Source of the DNA: Sneathiella glossodoripedis JCM 23214
Lineage (GTDB): Bacteria > Pseudomonadota > Alphaproteobacteria > Sneathiellales > Sneathiellaceae
DNA length: 64,000 bases
Reading direction: 5' to 3'
NCBI RefSeq assembly: GCF_000616095.1
Contig: NZ_BAMS01000002.1
Location: forward strand, 124,001-188,000
Shown here one piece after another: positions 55,720 to 64,000 of the stretch. How positions within the stretch are numbered: position 1 is the stretch's first letter; each line of letters begins with the position of its first letter. The notes beneath the pieces are model-generated. The model saw only the letters and a list, made by a program, of their open reading frames with translations, was not told where the DNA came from and searched no databases. A program made the position numbers and the translations under genes.

Positions 55720-56082
55720 TTTTGTTATTTCCTCCCATATGGGTTCGGCAATATTTTTGTTTATGGGCCGACCCGCGAGTTGAGGATCACATATTCTACT
55801 CTCCGGATCAATCCTGTAAATTGTATTATATTTCACGTTTCGGTCATCGAGGATCGATTGTAGCGCCGCTTGAAGCAAGCCGTGATCCGAATGCAGAGGA
55901 TATTCGGGTCATAATTTACGTATTTTTGAGCCGAATAAGAAGTGTGCTGAGCTAAGCCGAGCAAGCTTCTCTGTAAAAACGGGACTGGTGTGACAAATCT
56001 CGCATGACGGGCGGGGGGTGATGGGGTAGAGTATTCTTTCAAGGAAAAACAAAGAAAACAAAACCGGAAAGGGGAGGCTGCG
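55720..56082. other. Divergent intergenic region
   Basis: A 363-base gap between the TAXI receptor and the DUF2855 gene, which diverge. A TATAAT box on the minus strand (55825-55830) could be the -10 of the TAXI promoter, but I see no matching -35. No gene or repeat seen. Confidence 0.45.
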
Positions 56083-57189
56083 ATGAAGGGTCGCTGGAGC
56101 TATGCCATTGACAAAGATAATATTAAATCGGGACTTGTGCTGGAGGGATTGAGCGAGGCCAAGCTGCAGGCGGGGGAGATTGAAGTTGCCATCAAACGCT
56201 TTGCGCTGACCGCCAATAATGTGACTTATGCAACCCTTGGAAAGTCGTTCGGGAGCTGGACCGATATGCCCGGATACTGGGCGTTTTTTCCGCATGAGGA
56301 CAGCGCGGTGGGGCAACTGCCCATCTGGGGTTTTGCAGAAGTTGTTCGCTCCGCCCATGACGAGGTTGCCGTGGGTGAAGAGTTGTACGGCTTTTTTCCG
56401 ATGGCCAGCCATCTGGTGATGAAGCCGAGCAGAATAAGCGCGGCATCCTTGCATGATGAAATGCCACATCGCTTGAAACTGGCGCCGGTATATAACCAGT
56501 ATAATCGGGTGCGCTCCGAGGAAGATGTGAAAGCGTCCGAGAAAGATTTGTGGCCGGTTTTTCGCCCGTTGCTTGTAACCGGTTATATGATTTGCGATCA
56601 GTTCGATGAAGCCGGATTTTACGGTGCCGAACAGATTTTGATCTGCAGTGCATCAAGCAAGACGGCGATGATGACCGCCCGCTGTTTTGATCAGTTCGAA
56701 AATGTGCCGCGGCTCATCGGTGTGACGTCGCGCGGGAATTTGGATTATGTGAAAGAGACCGGATTATATGCGGATGTGATCGCCTATGAGGAAGTTACTG
56801 GTCTTGCCAAAGATAGCGCAACTGCGTTGATTGACATGGCCGGGAACGGAGATGTGATTAACGCCATTCATCGGCATTTTGAGGATAATCTGAAATTCAG
56901 TTGTCTTGTGGGAATTTCCCATTGGGACAAGAGCCGTCCGGCAAGAGATTTGCCCGGCGCCCCCATTGCACCTTTTTTTGCGCCCGGGCGGATCAAGCAG
57001 AGAAGTGAAGAATGGGGTGGTGGCGTTTTGCAGGCACGCCTTGGCGCCGCATGGGACAGTTTTATCGAGATGGCACCGTCGCTCACACAGATCAGGGTTA
57101 TTGAAGGCGCAGCCGCAGCCGCGAAAGCCTATGAAGAGCTGGTCGCGGGGCAGGTAAATCCGGCAGAGTCGCTTATAATTCGGTTGTGA
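56083..57189 (+). CDS. DUF2855 family protein
   Basis: A 368-residue soluble protein. It contains KRFALTANNVTYATLGKSFG and MPGYWAFFPHEDSAVGQLPI, then an alpha/beta C-terminal domain (SASSKTAMMTARCFDQFENV, FAPGRIKQRSEEWG). These features mark DUF2855, a family of unknown function related to quinone-reductase-like medium-chain proteins but without the zinc site. A GGGGAGG site precedes the ATG. Monocistronic. Confidence 0.88.
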   Translation: MKGRWSYAIDKDNIKSGLVLEGLSEAKLQAGEIEVAIKRFALTANNVTYATLGKSFGSWTDMPGYWAFFPHEDSAVGQLPIWGFAEVVRSAHDEVAVGEELYGFFPMASHLVMKPSRISAASLHDEMPHRLKLAPVYNQYNRVRSEEDVKASEKDLWPVFRPLLVTGYMICDQFDEAGFYGAEQILICSASSKTAMMTARCFDQFENVPRLIGVTSRGNLDYVKETGLYADVIAYEEVTGLAKDSATALIDMAGNGDVINAIHRHFEDNLKFSCLVGISHWDKSRPARDLPGAPIAPFFAPGRIKQRSEEWGGGVLQARLGAAWDSFIEMAPSLTQIRVIEGAAAAAKAYEELVAGQVNPAESLIIRL

Positions 57190-57203
57190 TGACTTGATTT
57201 TAG

Positions 57204-57265
57204 GGTCATGATTATTTATGTAGTAATTATTGATATAAAATATTTCTGTAGAAATAATCATGACC
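57204..57265 (+). promoter_or_regulatory. Res-Xre operator: 14-bp inverted repeat
   Basis: GGTCATGATTATTT (57204-57217) and AAATAATCATGACC (57252-57265) are perfect inverted arms, 34 bases apart. The second arm contains the ATG of the antitoxin gene. A TATAAA-like -10 (about 57234) lies between the arms. This is a likely autoregulatory operator. Confidence 0.75.
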
Positions 57266-57643
57266 TATAAACCGAGTGCAAATGAGAGGGCAGCCGATAA
57301 GGCGGCCGTTGTGACCAAGGCGGTATTGAGATCGGCCGATCGCCTTGGACTGACGGCAAAGACCCTCAGTCAGGTGCTGGGAGTGTCAGAGCCGACAATT
57401 TCCCGCATGAAAAAAGGTGCATTTATGGTGCAGGAAAGCAGCAAGGAGTTTGAACTTGCTGTGCTGCTGATCCGGGTTTTTCGCTCCCTTGATGCCATAG
57501 TTGGCGGCGATGGACGGGCCGCTAAAGACTGGATGAACAGTGAAAATACAGTGCTCGGGGACCAGCCTAAAAACCGCATTACCAGCATTTCAGGATTGAT
57601 GGATGTCATTGCCTATCTGGACAGCAGACGCGCTGTCCTCTGA
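57260..57643 (+). CDS. Xre/MbcA/ParS-type antitoxin
   Basis: A 127-residue antitoxin: an N-terminal HTH (LTAKTLSQVLGVSEPTISRM) and a C-terminal DUF2384-type region (IRVFRSLDAIVGGDGRAAKD then WMNSENTVLG). It neutralises the adjacent RES toxin and represses their operon. The start codon lies in one arm of the operator. The next gene overlaps it by 41 bases. Confidence 0.85.
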   Translation: MTYKPSANERAADKAAVVTKAVLRSADRLGLTAKTLSQVLGVSEPTISRMKKGAFMVQESSKEFELAVLLIRVFRSLDAIVGGDGRAAKDWMNSENTVLGDQPKNRITSISGLMDVIAYLDSRRAVL

Positions 57644-58355
57644 ATATCGGCGGTATGAGGGGCGGCTTTGGCGACTGGTTGAAGCGCAACATCGAGTATC
57701 GACCTTAAAGCTGGTGGATGACCTGCAGGAGCAAGCGCTGCTGGAAGATATTATCGAACGGAGCAAGCCGATCCTGCCGCCTGATTGCCGGCATCTGGAT
57801 TACCTGTTGGCGACGCCCTTTCGATATGGCTCCGTCTATCCCAAAGGATCGCGTTTTCGTCGGGCCGGGCGGACCGCTGGTGTGTTTTACGCGGCAGAGC
57901 AGGTTGAAACTGCCCTTTGTGAGCTGGTTTTCTACCGGTTTCTGTTTTACGCGGAGAGCCCAGAGGTTACACCACCTGAAAATGCGGCCGATTACACGGC
58001 TTTTTCTGTATCTGTGAAAAGCGAGAGACTTGTTGATTTGAGCCAGCCGCCACTGAGCCGGGATCAGGAGTTCTGGTGTGATCCGGTGCAGTATGAAGCC
58101 TGTCAGCAATTGGCTGAGGTGGCCCGCAGTGCGGATGCAGATGCCATTCGCTATCGGTCCGTTCGCGCCCGTGCCGGTGTTAATGTGGCGGTACTTAAAG
58201 GGGCAACTTTCGCACATCCAGCGCCGCTGGAGCGGCAAAGCTGGCAGGTGCGCATTGGCCCGCACAAAGCGCAGGCTGTATGTGATTTCCCGCCTGCCGC
58301 GCGTGAATTCACCCGATCCGACTTTCAGGACCCGAGGCTGGATGTATTGGCCTAA
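57603..58355 (+). CDS. RES domain NAD-degrading toxin
   Basis: A 250-residue RES toxin; proteins of this family deplete NAD. The core motif with Arg, Glu and Ser includes RRYEGRLWRLVEAQHRVSTL, TPFRYGSVYPKGSRFRRAGR and AGVFYAAEQVETALCELVFY. It overlaps the antitoxin and is longer than the smallest RES toxins. The stop overlaps the convergent lipoprotein gene by four bases. Type II toxin-antitoxin operon, Res-Xre. Confidence 0.88.
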   Translation: MSLPIWTADALSSEYRRYEGRLWRLVEAQHRVSTLKLVDDLQEQALLEDIIERSKPILPPDCRHLDYLLATPFRYGSVYPKGSRFRRAGRTAGVFYAAEQVETALCELVFYRFLFYAESPEVTPPENAADYTAFSVSVKSERLVDLSQPPLSRDQEFWCDPVQYEACQQLAEVARSADADAIRYRSVRARAGVNVAVLKGATFAHPAPLERQSWQVRIGPHKAQAVCDFPPAAREFTRSDFQDPRLDVLA

Positions 58356-60010
58356 ATAGTGTTGAGTTTCTTTTTAAGGATGTGAAATTCGGCGAGGCGG
58401 AGCAGGGCATTGATGCGGGGCATGGTATGTGTCATGTCCATAATGATCTGGTTGGCTTTTTGCTGCTCCCCCAGATAGGCCAGATGGGGCAGGATCCGCC
58501 CATAAAGGTTTTCGCGATTGAACCGGTTTTCAATGCGATCAACGAGTTTCAGGTAGCGGTTAATTCCTGCCAGATCAGCGTGATTGACCAGCATCAGTTT
58601 GGTCGTGTTTTTCAGGATCTGGTTATATTCGTCAGGTTTGGACGCATTCAGATTCTGCTCTGCAAAATCGAGAAGGGTTTTGTAGTCTTTGGGGGTATCT
58701 GGCGATTTGAAGAGGGATTTGAATATCAATTCGCGTGAGATTTTTCGGTAAATCGGTTTTTTATACAGGTGAAGTGTTTTTACTGATTCCTCAAAAAAAC
58801 CAGCCTGCGCCATGTTTCCTGCCAGCGATATGGTGCCGCGCATCAGGTCGCTGTCCTGTCTGTCCTGTAGTTCTTTTGCCAGCAGAAGGGATTGTTGAAA
58901 ATAACTGCTGTCCCCTGTGTATTTCCCCATTTCTGAGAGGGCGTAAATTGTTTCTACGTCATTGGGAATATCCTGCAGGAAGTCTTCCGCCTGCGGTAGG
59001 TGGCCATTGGATGCCAGTTTTGCAACAATTCCCGCATATTTGAGTTTGTTTCGCGATGCTGCTGGCATATGGCGCAGAACCAGTTGAATCTGGTCAAGCT
59101 CGCCTTTGCGGGCAAACAGGTTGAGAATATTGGAATAGGCAATTTCGCGCATCATCGGGTTATACAGGCCCTGTATCATTTTAAGAGCAGCATCCAGTGA
59201 GTCCAGCTTTACAAGAGCTATAGAGATGCCAGCGCGAATGGCATCCTTATCGGATAAAAAGACCGTATTTTCAGCCGCATCGAGCGCCCGCTCTTTATCG
59301 CCGGAAAGATACATGGACTGATAGATAAAGATATAGAGCCTTTGCCGGGAAGGCTTGGTTGCTGAGGTCATACGCCCTTCAATTTGTCTTGCATAGTGAA
59401 GCGCACTGTCGAAATTCTTTTTCTCGAGCGAGCGCAAGGCCAGAAGATAATTCACCCGGTTTCTATTATCAGGCTTTTTCAGAGTTTTGGCGAGGCGAGC
59501 GGAACCTTCCATATCCCCACCCAGAGCCAGAAAGAAGGCATAAAGGGTATCATAGTCTTCGTTACGGCCGAGAAGACTCGCGGGCAGGGGTAGATCAACA
59601 TTTTCCCATCGCTGGGTGTCGACAAGGAATTTGACAATCCGGTCCTTATCGATTGCGCCAAAGTTGCTGTAGAAAATATTGCGCACGGATTCATTGTCGA
59701 TGCTGTCAACGAGGGAAATGGCCGCGTCATCTTCGCCCATCAACACATGTGTGGTGGCAAAGCCCGTTTTGGCGATCATTTTTTCAAATTTGTTCGTTTG
59801 CAGATTTTGCGTTTTCGCCAGTGAGAGCAGGCATTGTGAGCTATTGCAATCGGCCAGATCTTCAGCTTTTAAAGCAGGAGAGACAGAAGGGGGATAAACT
59901 GTCTGCTTGACGGGAGAATAGGCGGCCCGTCCAAAAAAGGTTTGTGGGGTGACACAGCCTGAGAGCAGCGTGACCATAATGCCAAGAATGATAAAGCGGT
60001 AAACTGCCAT
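58352..60010 (-). CDS. Lipoprotein with alpha-solenoid repeats
   Basis: A 552-residue exported lipoprotein. The N-terminus MAVYRFIILGIMVTLLSGCV contains the lipobox LSGC, so Cys19 would be acylated. The remainder is nearly all helix pairs of TPR-like or SEL1-like type (e.g. ARKGELDQIQLVLRHMPAAS, NRYLKLVDRIENRFNRENLY), suggesting a protein-interaction scaffold on the periplasmic side. I do not recognise a family. ATG 60010 is chosen; a start 18 bases earlier adds residues that fit no signal. Confidence 0.75.
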   Translation of the reverse strand: MAVYRFIILGIMVTLLSGCVTPQTFFGRAAYSPVKQTVYPPSVSPALKAEDLADCNSSQCLLSLAKTQNLQTNKFEKMIAKTGFATTHVLMGEDDAAISLVDSIDNESVRNIFYSNFGAIDKDRIVKFLVDTQRWENVDLPLPASLLGRNEDYDTLYAFFLALGGDMEGSARLAKTLKKPDNRNRVNYLLALRSLEKKNFDSALHYARQIEGRMTSATKPSRQRLYIFIYQSMYLSGDKERALDAAENTVFLSDKDAIRAGISIALVKLDSLDAALKMIQGLYNPMMREIAYSNILNLFARKGELDQIQLVLRHMPAASRNKLKYAGIVAKLASNGHLPQAEDFLQDIPNDVETIYALSEMGKYTGDSSYFQQSLLLAKELQDRQDSDLMRGTISLAGNMAQAGFFEESVKTLHLYKKPIYRKISRELIFKSLFKSPDTPKDYKTLLDFAEQNLNASKPDEYNQILKNTTKLMLVNHADLAGINRYLKLVDRIENRFNRENLYGRILPHLAYLGEQQKANQIIMDMTHTMPRINALLRLAEFHILKKKLNTI

Positions 60011-60121
60011 GGCCCCGTTTGATCCCATTTGTTTAACTCGGTTGTTTTTGACAGGGTAGGGAATTCAGCGCGTGGTTGTCCAGTTCAATTTTTTGAGCGG
60101 GCAGGCGTGCCCGCCCCAAAA

Positions 60122-60688
60122 TCAGACAGAAGCGTTTGCTGCCATGAGTTGCGCCGCCGCGACTTTCGCATCTGCAGCCGGAGCTTCAGTATGGGCAAGA
60201 TGCGCGGTTACAATCGCCCCTTCTTTGAGCAGGAGGAGTTGGCGCGCCACAAGGGCCGGATTTGCAAGCTGGGCATCGGTTGCGAGCCGGGTGATATGCG
60301 TTTCCAGAATTCGTTTATGTTCAGCGGACTGCTTGTGTATTGGATGGTCCCTGTCCTGAAATTCAGAAGACGCTTTGATGAACATGCAGCCCTTATAGCC
60401 ATCTTCGGAAAACCATTCGCCAAGCGCATCAAACATGGCCAGAAGTTGTCCCGCTGGCGTATCGGCGAGTTCCTCCATCCGGCGGAAAAGCCAGTTTCTG
60501 AACTGTTCATCCCGAAGGCGCAGCACAGCCAGGATCAAATCTTCCTTGGTGCGAAAATGCTTGTACATGGAGGTTTTGGAGATGCCGGTTTCTTTGACAA
60601 GCATGTCCATTCCCGTTGCTGTAAAGCCGTTCTGGTAAAAAGCTTTCAGAGCTTTTTGGACCAGTTCGTCGCGTTTAGTCGGTCTCAT
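60122..60688 (-). CDS. TetR/AcrR family regulator
   Basis: A 188-residue repressor. The HTH is GFTATGMDMLVKETGISKTS followed by MYKHFRTKEDLI. The C-terminal domain (AGQLLAMFDALGEWFSEDGY, GCMFIKASSEF) matches the NemR/AcrR-like group with a conserved Cys. Three copies of a TACCGATC/GATCGGTA motif lie between its start and the divergent gene at 60917, so it probably represses both. Confidence 0.88.
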   Translation of the reverse strand: MRPTKRDELVQKALKAFYQNGFTATGMDMLVKETGISKTSMYKHFRTKEDLILAVLRLRDEQFRNWLFRRMEELADTPAGQLLAMFDALGEWFSEDGYKGCMFIKASSEFQDRDHPIHKQSAEHKRILETHITRLATDAQLANPALVARQLLLLKEGAIVTAHLAHTEAPAADAKVAAAQLMAANASV

Positions 60689-60704
60689 CTCGATTCTCTT
60701 TGAT

Positions 60705-60718
60705 AACTGATCGGTAAA
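60705..60718. promoter_or_regulatory. TetR operator copy next to the regulator gene
   Basis: AACTGATCGGTAAA, the reverse-complement form of the TACCGATCAGTA motif found twice at 60831-60872. It lies 16 bases upstream of the TetR start and could mediate autorepression. Confidence 0.55.
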
Positions 60719-60821
60719 CTTAATATGTGATTTTTCAGAGTGAAGGTCAAGTTGATTGCGAGAAATTACTCAAGCAATTTCATCAAGATAGCGCGTATTT
60801 GAAATTTTTTTGATAAAAGCA

Positions 60822-60872
60822 TTGACATGGTGTACCGATCTGTACATATATTGAAGTGTACCGATCAGTAAA
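60822..60872 (+). promoter_or_regulatory. Promoter with two TetR operators
   Basis: A -35 TTGACA (60822-60827) precedes TGTACCGATCTGTACA (60831-60846, a perfect TGTAC-6-GTACA palindrome) and TGTACCGATCAGTAAA (60857-60872). The -10 is weak (CATATA or TATATT near 60845-60852). A repressor at both sites would block the promoter of the gene at 60917. Confidence 0.7.
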
Positions 60873-60916
60873 GTTTTGTTCCGGCGCATGTGGCGCCTAA
60901 TGCTTGGAGAAGAGCT

Positions 60917-61108
60917 ATGAAAAAGCTGATGAAATTTACCCTGTCAAAACAGCTATGGGCGCGATTGTATTCGCATGCGGGAACGACAGCGCTTGTTCTG
61001 ATCGTGCTGGCAAGCGGTGTGCGAGTTGATGCAAGTGAATTTTCAGATACCGGTTATGTATCACTTCATCCCACCGCACTTTATGAGTGGACTTCTGTCA
61101 GTCGTTGA
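60917..61108 (+). CDS. Small exported peptide under TetR control
   Basis: A 63-residue protein with a long signal-like N-terminus (MKKLMKFTLSKQLWARLYSH then TTALVLIVLASGVRVDA). The mature part would be about 20 residues. GGAGAAGAG precedes the ATG. It is the first gene after the TetR-controlled promoter. It might be a leader peptide or a truncated gene; no homology is recognised. Confidence 0.45.
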   Translation: MKKLMKFTLSKQLWARLYSHAGTTALVLIVLASGVRVDASEFSDTGYVSLHPTALYEWTSVSR

Positions 61109-61191
61109 GTTGCGTATTTGTATTTTAGGTGGTGCGCCCCCATCACCTAATTCAGGTGCCGCGCTTTTGTATTCCCGGATTGCGGCACTAT

Positions 61192-61225
61192 GCCGGTCAT
61201 CTGGCTCCCCTAGCAGATGGCCGGC
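61192..61225 (+). terminator. Terminator or attenuator hairpin
   Basis: GCCGGTCATCTG pairs with CAGATGGCCGGC with one mismatch; loop of ten bases; a CTTTTTG run is a few bases downstream. It separates the small peptide gene from the DUF1348 gene. Confidence 0.65.
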
Positions 61226-61325
61226 GCCTCCCTTTTTGTTTCATCTTTTATTTCAGGATACCCCCAATCATGAAATTCAGTATTTTCCAGTTTTGTGACC
61301 TGTTCCTTTTGCAAGGAGGGCAGTT

Positions 61326-61790
61326 ATGAGCCGTCCACCCCTTCCACCATTTGATCGCGACAGTGCATTAGAGAAAGTTCGGGCCGCAGAAGATGGCTGG
61401 AACAGTCGCAACCCCGCCAAAGTAGCGCAGGCCTATACGCCAGATAGTCTGTGGCGCAACCGGTCGCAGTTTTTAACGGGGCGCGCACAGATAGAAGCGT
61501 TTCTGACCAGTAAGTGGCAGTGCGAGCAAAATTATCGATTGATCAAGGAGCTTTGGGCGTTTGAGGGAAACCGGATCGCGGTTCGCTTTGCTTATGAATG
61601 GCATGCGGAAAATGGACAATGGTTCCGATCCTACGGCAATGAAAACTGGGAATTTGCAGCAAACGGATTAATGCAGCGACGCATTGCCAGTATTAATGAT
61701 CTTGCCATTGATGAGACCGAGCGAAAATTCTTCTGGCCTCAAGGACGACGGCCGGATACGCATCCTGAGCTGTCAGAGTTAGGGCTGTAG
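61326..61790 (+). CDS. DUF1348 (SnoaL/NTF2-like) protein
   Basis: A 154-residue cytoplasmic protein: it starts [20 protein letters not shown] and has [40 protein letters not shown] and [20 protein letters not shown], typical of DUF1348, a nuclear transport factor 2-like fold. Function is unknown; close family members are often controlled by TetR regulators. GGAGGG precedes the ATG. It probably belongs to the TetR-regulated unit despite the hairpin upstream. Confidence 0.9.
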   Translation: MSRPPLPPFDRDSALEKVRAAEDGWNSRNPAKVAQAYTPDSLWRNRSQFLTGRAQIEAFLTSKWQCEQNYRLIKELWAFEGNRIAVRFAYEWHAENGQWFRSYGNENWEFAANGLMQRRIASINDLAIDETERKFFWPQGRRPDTHPELSELGL

Positions 61791-61934
61791 CCGTTTGCCG
61801 TGAAAACAGGACGGGTTTATCTGAGTAAATGTTGAGCAGGCTCACACTTTTGTATGAAAATGGGGAGGATTGATTGATTTCAATCAATTTCCGAAGTAGG
61901 TTTCATTTGTAACAGTCCCCATTTGGTTATTTTC

Positions 61935-63161
61935 ATGCAAGAAACTCGACAATCGGCGATGCCGCGAATGATGATTTTCGCGCTGATCCTGATCAGTATG
62001 TGTGGTCCGACAGGAATGAATATTATCCTGCCGTCCATCTCATCCTATCAGGTTGCCTTTGAAACAGATTATGCTACCGCGCAGCTTACGCTGACCTTTT
62101 ATCTGGCCGCGGTGGCGATCGCACAGCTGATTTATGGCCCGTTGTCGGACCGGTTTGGTCGTTTGCCCATTATCTATTTTGGATTGAGCGGATTTGTCGT
62201 GGGCAGTGTTTTATGTCTGTTGGCGCAATCCGTTGAGATGTTACTGGTTGGACGTATCGTGCAAGCCTTTGGTGGCTGCGCAGGAATGGTTATGGGACGG
62301 GCCATGGTGCGCGATAAATACAGCGCTGAACAGGCGACTTCGGTTATCGCTTATATGACCATGGCGATTGTTCTGGCGCCGACACTGGGCCCGGCATTGG
62401 GCGGTGTGCTGGAAGATTTCTACGGTTGGCGCAGCAGTTATGTTTTTGTTGTGGTCATGGGCACGCTGGTGCTGCTGGTGGTCAGCCGATCCTTGCAGGA
62501 AACCCTGCCGGTAAACCGGCGTCAGACGACACATTTCAAAGGGATGATCAAATCATTCGGATATCTTTTAGGAAACGCAAAATTTAACGCCTATGCCTTT
62601 ATGGTTGCGTTCAGTACGTCTGCGTATTTTGCTTTTCTGGGTGGGTCATCTTATGTGCTGATCGATCTGATGGGGGCGACGGCGAGTGAGCTTGGTCTCT
62701 ATTTCGTGGAAGTATCAGCCTTTTATATTTTAGGAAATTATTTGACAGCCCGCCTCAGCACCCGATTTGGGGTAAACCGGTTAATTGCGCTTGGAACGGT
62801 GCTGTGCCTTTCAGGTGCGAGCATGATGGTTTTCTATGGCTATACAGCGGAACACACTCATTTCACATTTATTGCCATGATGTCGGTGATTGCTTTTGGC
62901 AACGGATTTTGCGTCTCTTCAGGGATGGCGTCAGCCATTGGAGCGGATCCTGCACGTGTTGGGGCAGCGTCCGGGCTTGCCGGATTTATGCAAATCGGCT
63001 TTGGCTCGCTTGCAACTTTGATCGTGGGCAGTCTGTTTACAGTCTTTCCTGATACATCCATGCCGCTTTTGCTAACTGTGTTTGGGTGTTGTGCAATTTC
63101 GCTATTTTCATTTGCGTTTGGACAGTGGTGGGCCCACCGCGGAGACCGCGTTCTCGCCTGA
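61935..63161 (+). CDS. Bcr/CflA-type multidrug MFS transporter
   Basis: A 408-residue inner membrane drug/proton antiporter with 12 predicted helices. The loop 2-3 motif A is YGPLSDRFGRLP, and the DHA1 motif C region LAPTLGPALGG follows helix 5. N-terminal MPRMMIFALILISMCGPTGM and PSISSYQVAFETDYATAQLT are typical of Bcr/CflA. The ATG at 61935 is used; an in-frame TTG lies 12 bases earlier. No ribosome-binding site is clear. It precedes the acyl-CoA synthetase gene by 75 bases. Confidence 0.9.
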   Translation: MQETRQSAMPRMMIFALILISMCGPTGMNIILPSISSYQVAFETDYATAQLTLTFYLAAVAIAQLIYGPLSDRFGRLPIIYFGLSGFVVGSVLCLLAQSVEMLLVGRIVQAFGGCAGMVMGRAMVRDKYSAEQATSVIAYMTMAIVLAPTLGPALGGVLEDFYGWRSSYVFVVVMGTLVLLVVSRSLQETLPVNRRQTTHFKGMIKSFGYLLGNAKFNAYAFMVAFSTSAYFAFLGGSSYVLIDLMGATASELGLYFVEVSAFYILGNYLTARLSTRFGVNRLIALGTVLCLSGASMMVFYGYTAEHTHFTFIAMMSVIAFGNGFCVSSGMASAIGADPARVGAASGLAGFMQIGFGSLATLIVGSLFTVFPDTSMPLLLTVFGCCAISLFSFAFGQWWAHRGDRVLA

Positions 63162-63236
63162 TCGGTATCTTTGTGCTTTACCTATATTCGATTTTTCGGA
63201 TACTGGAGAAAAGACAAATGACAGGGGGAGATGTTC

Positions 63237-64000
63237 ATGCGAATTTCACAGCTACTGGAGCGGGCAGCACAAACAAAAGCGGATGCCATTGCGACCATAT
63301 TTGGCGATCGTACCAGGACCTATTCCGAGTTTCGCCATCGCGTCCAGAAATTTGCCGGTGCACTGAGAGAGCTTGGGGTCACAGATGGCGAGAGAGTCGC
63401 CATTTTGGCGCAAAACTCGGATCGGTATCTTGAGTTTTATTACGCGACCCCTTGGGCGGGCGGTGTGTTTGTACCGGTAAATACGCGACTTGCTGTCCCT
63501 GAATTTGCCTATTGGCTTAACGATAGTGGTTCAGAAATTCTGCTGGTGGATGATGCGTTTGCACCTGCGGTTGCTGAGCTTCGTAATCTGGTCAAAGGCC
63601 TGAGGACAGTGATATATATTGGGGATAAGGAGACCCCAGAGGGGCTTTTGAATTATGAAGACCTCATAGCAGAGGCTGCGGCGGTAGAGGATGCCGGGCG
63701 GCACGGGGATGATCTGGCCGGGCTTTTTTACACGGGCGGGACCACGGGGGTTTCCAAAGGGGTGATGCTCAGTCATAACAATCTTGTCGTTAATACGCTG
63801 AATTCCATGCCAGCCTATGGGTTCACCGAAGAAAGCGTTTGGCTGCATGCGGCGCCCATGTTTCATATCGCTGACGGGGCCGCTGTTTTTGCCGCCGTGA
63901 TGGGGATGAGCCGTCATGTGTTCATCCCCGGCTTCACACCAGAGCTGACATTGCAGGCCATTGAAAATCACGGGATCACTGAAACGCTTCTGGTACCAAC
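63237..64000 (+). CDS. AMP-binding acyl-CoA synthetase (3' cut by window)
   Basis: The first about 254 residues of an ANL-superfamily enzyme that activates a carboxylic acid to an acyl-adenylate and then CoA thioester. The P-loop-like motif YTGGTTGVSKGVMLSHNN is present, as are TYSEFRHRVQKFAGALRELG near the N-terminus and WLHAAPMFHIADGA. GGGGGAG precedes ATG 63237; ATG 63231 in the same frame is also possible. The gene runs off the window end, so the C-terminal domain and substrate type cannot be seen. Confidence 0.88.
   Translation, partial: MRISQLLERAAQTKADAIATIFGDRTRTYSEFRHRVQKFAGALRELGVTDGERVAILAQNSDRYLEFYYATPWAGGVFVPVNTRLAVPEFAYWLNDSGSEILLVDDAFAPAVAELRNLVKGLRTVIYIGDKETPEGLLNYEDLIAEAAAVEDAGRHGDDLAGLFYTGGTTGVSKGVMLSHNNLVVNTLNSMPAYGFTEESVWLHAAPMFHIADGAAVFAAVMGMSRHVFIPGFTPELTLQAIENHGITETLLVP

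Noticed and set aside
60029-60703. Plus-strand open frame opposite the TetR gene
   Set aside because: Antisense to a well-supported TetR protein; no domain of its own.
1-64000. CRISPR array or insertion sequence
   Set aside because: No regularly spaced repeats of 24-40 bases and no transposase gene were seen in any frame.

Overview
The window looks like chromosomal DNA of an alphaproteobacterium of moderate GC. The best anchors are the pcm-like methyltransferase, tolC, popZ (DUF2497) and valS run at 41.8-47.6 kb, which is a typical alphaproteobacterial order. A VPLPA-CTERM protein, a TRAP-TAXI transporter and GTA-type phage tail genes agree. I cannot fix the genus.

Layout. 0.1-9.1 kb holds housekeeping and accessory genes: an exosortase-sorted protein, a GNAT acetyltransferase, an acyl-CoA dehydrogenase, a 7TMR-DISM histidine kinase, a TetR/DUF1428/AHSA1 operon with a clear operator, PhzF, and an Xre regulator with a small membrane protein. 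9.15-26.26 kb is a compact phage morphogenesis cluster. It has a repressor with a divergent operator, a Q-like position gene followed by a promoter and terminator, small and large terminase, a DUF4055 portal, a scaffold candidate, a P22-type coat, connectors, a tail tube, tail chaperones with a -1 frameshift signal, a very short tape measure, GTA-type gp12-gp15 baseplate genes, a fibre and small membrane proteins. No integrase, replication gene or att repeat was seen, so the cluster resembles a gene transfer agent or domesticated prophage. 26.9-33.0 kb carries two tandem paralogous secreted RTX proteins, each with the same palindrome, two-hairpin leader and terminator, followed by a TPR-sulfotransferase. 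35.0-36.1 kb has two paralogous small proteins. 36.4-41.5 kb has a dehydrogenase/enolase-superfamily pair, a hybrid kinase, two tRNA genes and a Pmp3 protein. 41.8-47.6 kb is the conserved core block. 47.7-50.6 kb is a small island with an Xre/ImmA pair and unknown genes. 50.9-64.0 kb has metabolic and transport genes, a Res-Xre toxin-antitoxin module under a long inverted repeat, a TetR-controlled gene, an MFS pump and the start of an acyl-CoA synthetase.

Reading caution: at least 15 indels break 11 genes, including the essential valS. In every case the summed indels restore an exact multiple of three and a normal family length. I read these as sequence errors rather than pseudogenes, and give composite coordinates. 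The one frameshift I consider biological is in the tail chaperone genes.

How the genes work together: the phage cluster is a complete head-and-tail assembly line in structural order. TolC could serve as the outer-membrane exit for the RTX proteins, although no type I ABC or adaptor gene is present in the window. The TRAP permease and TAXI receptor form one uptake system.
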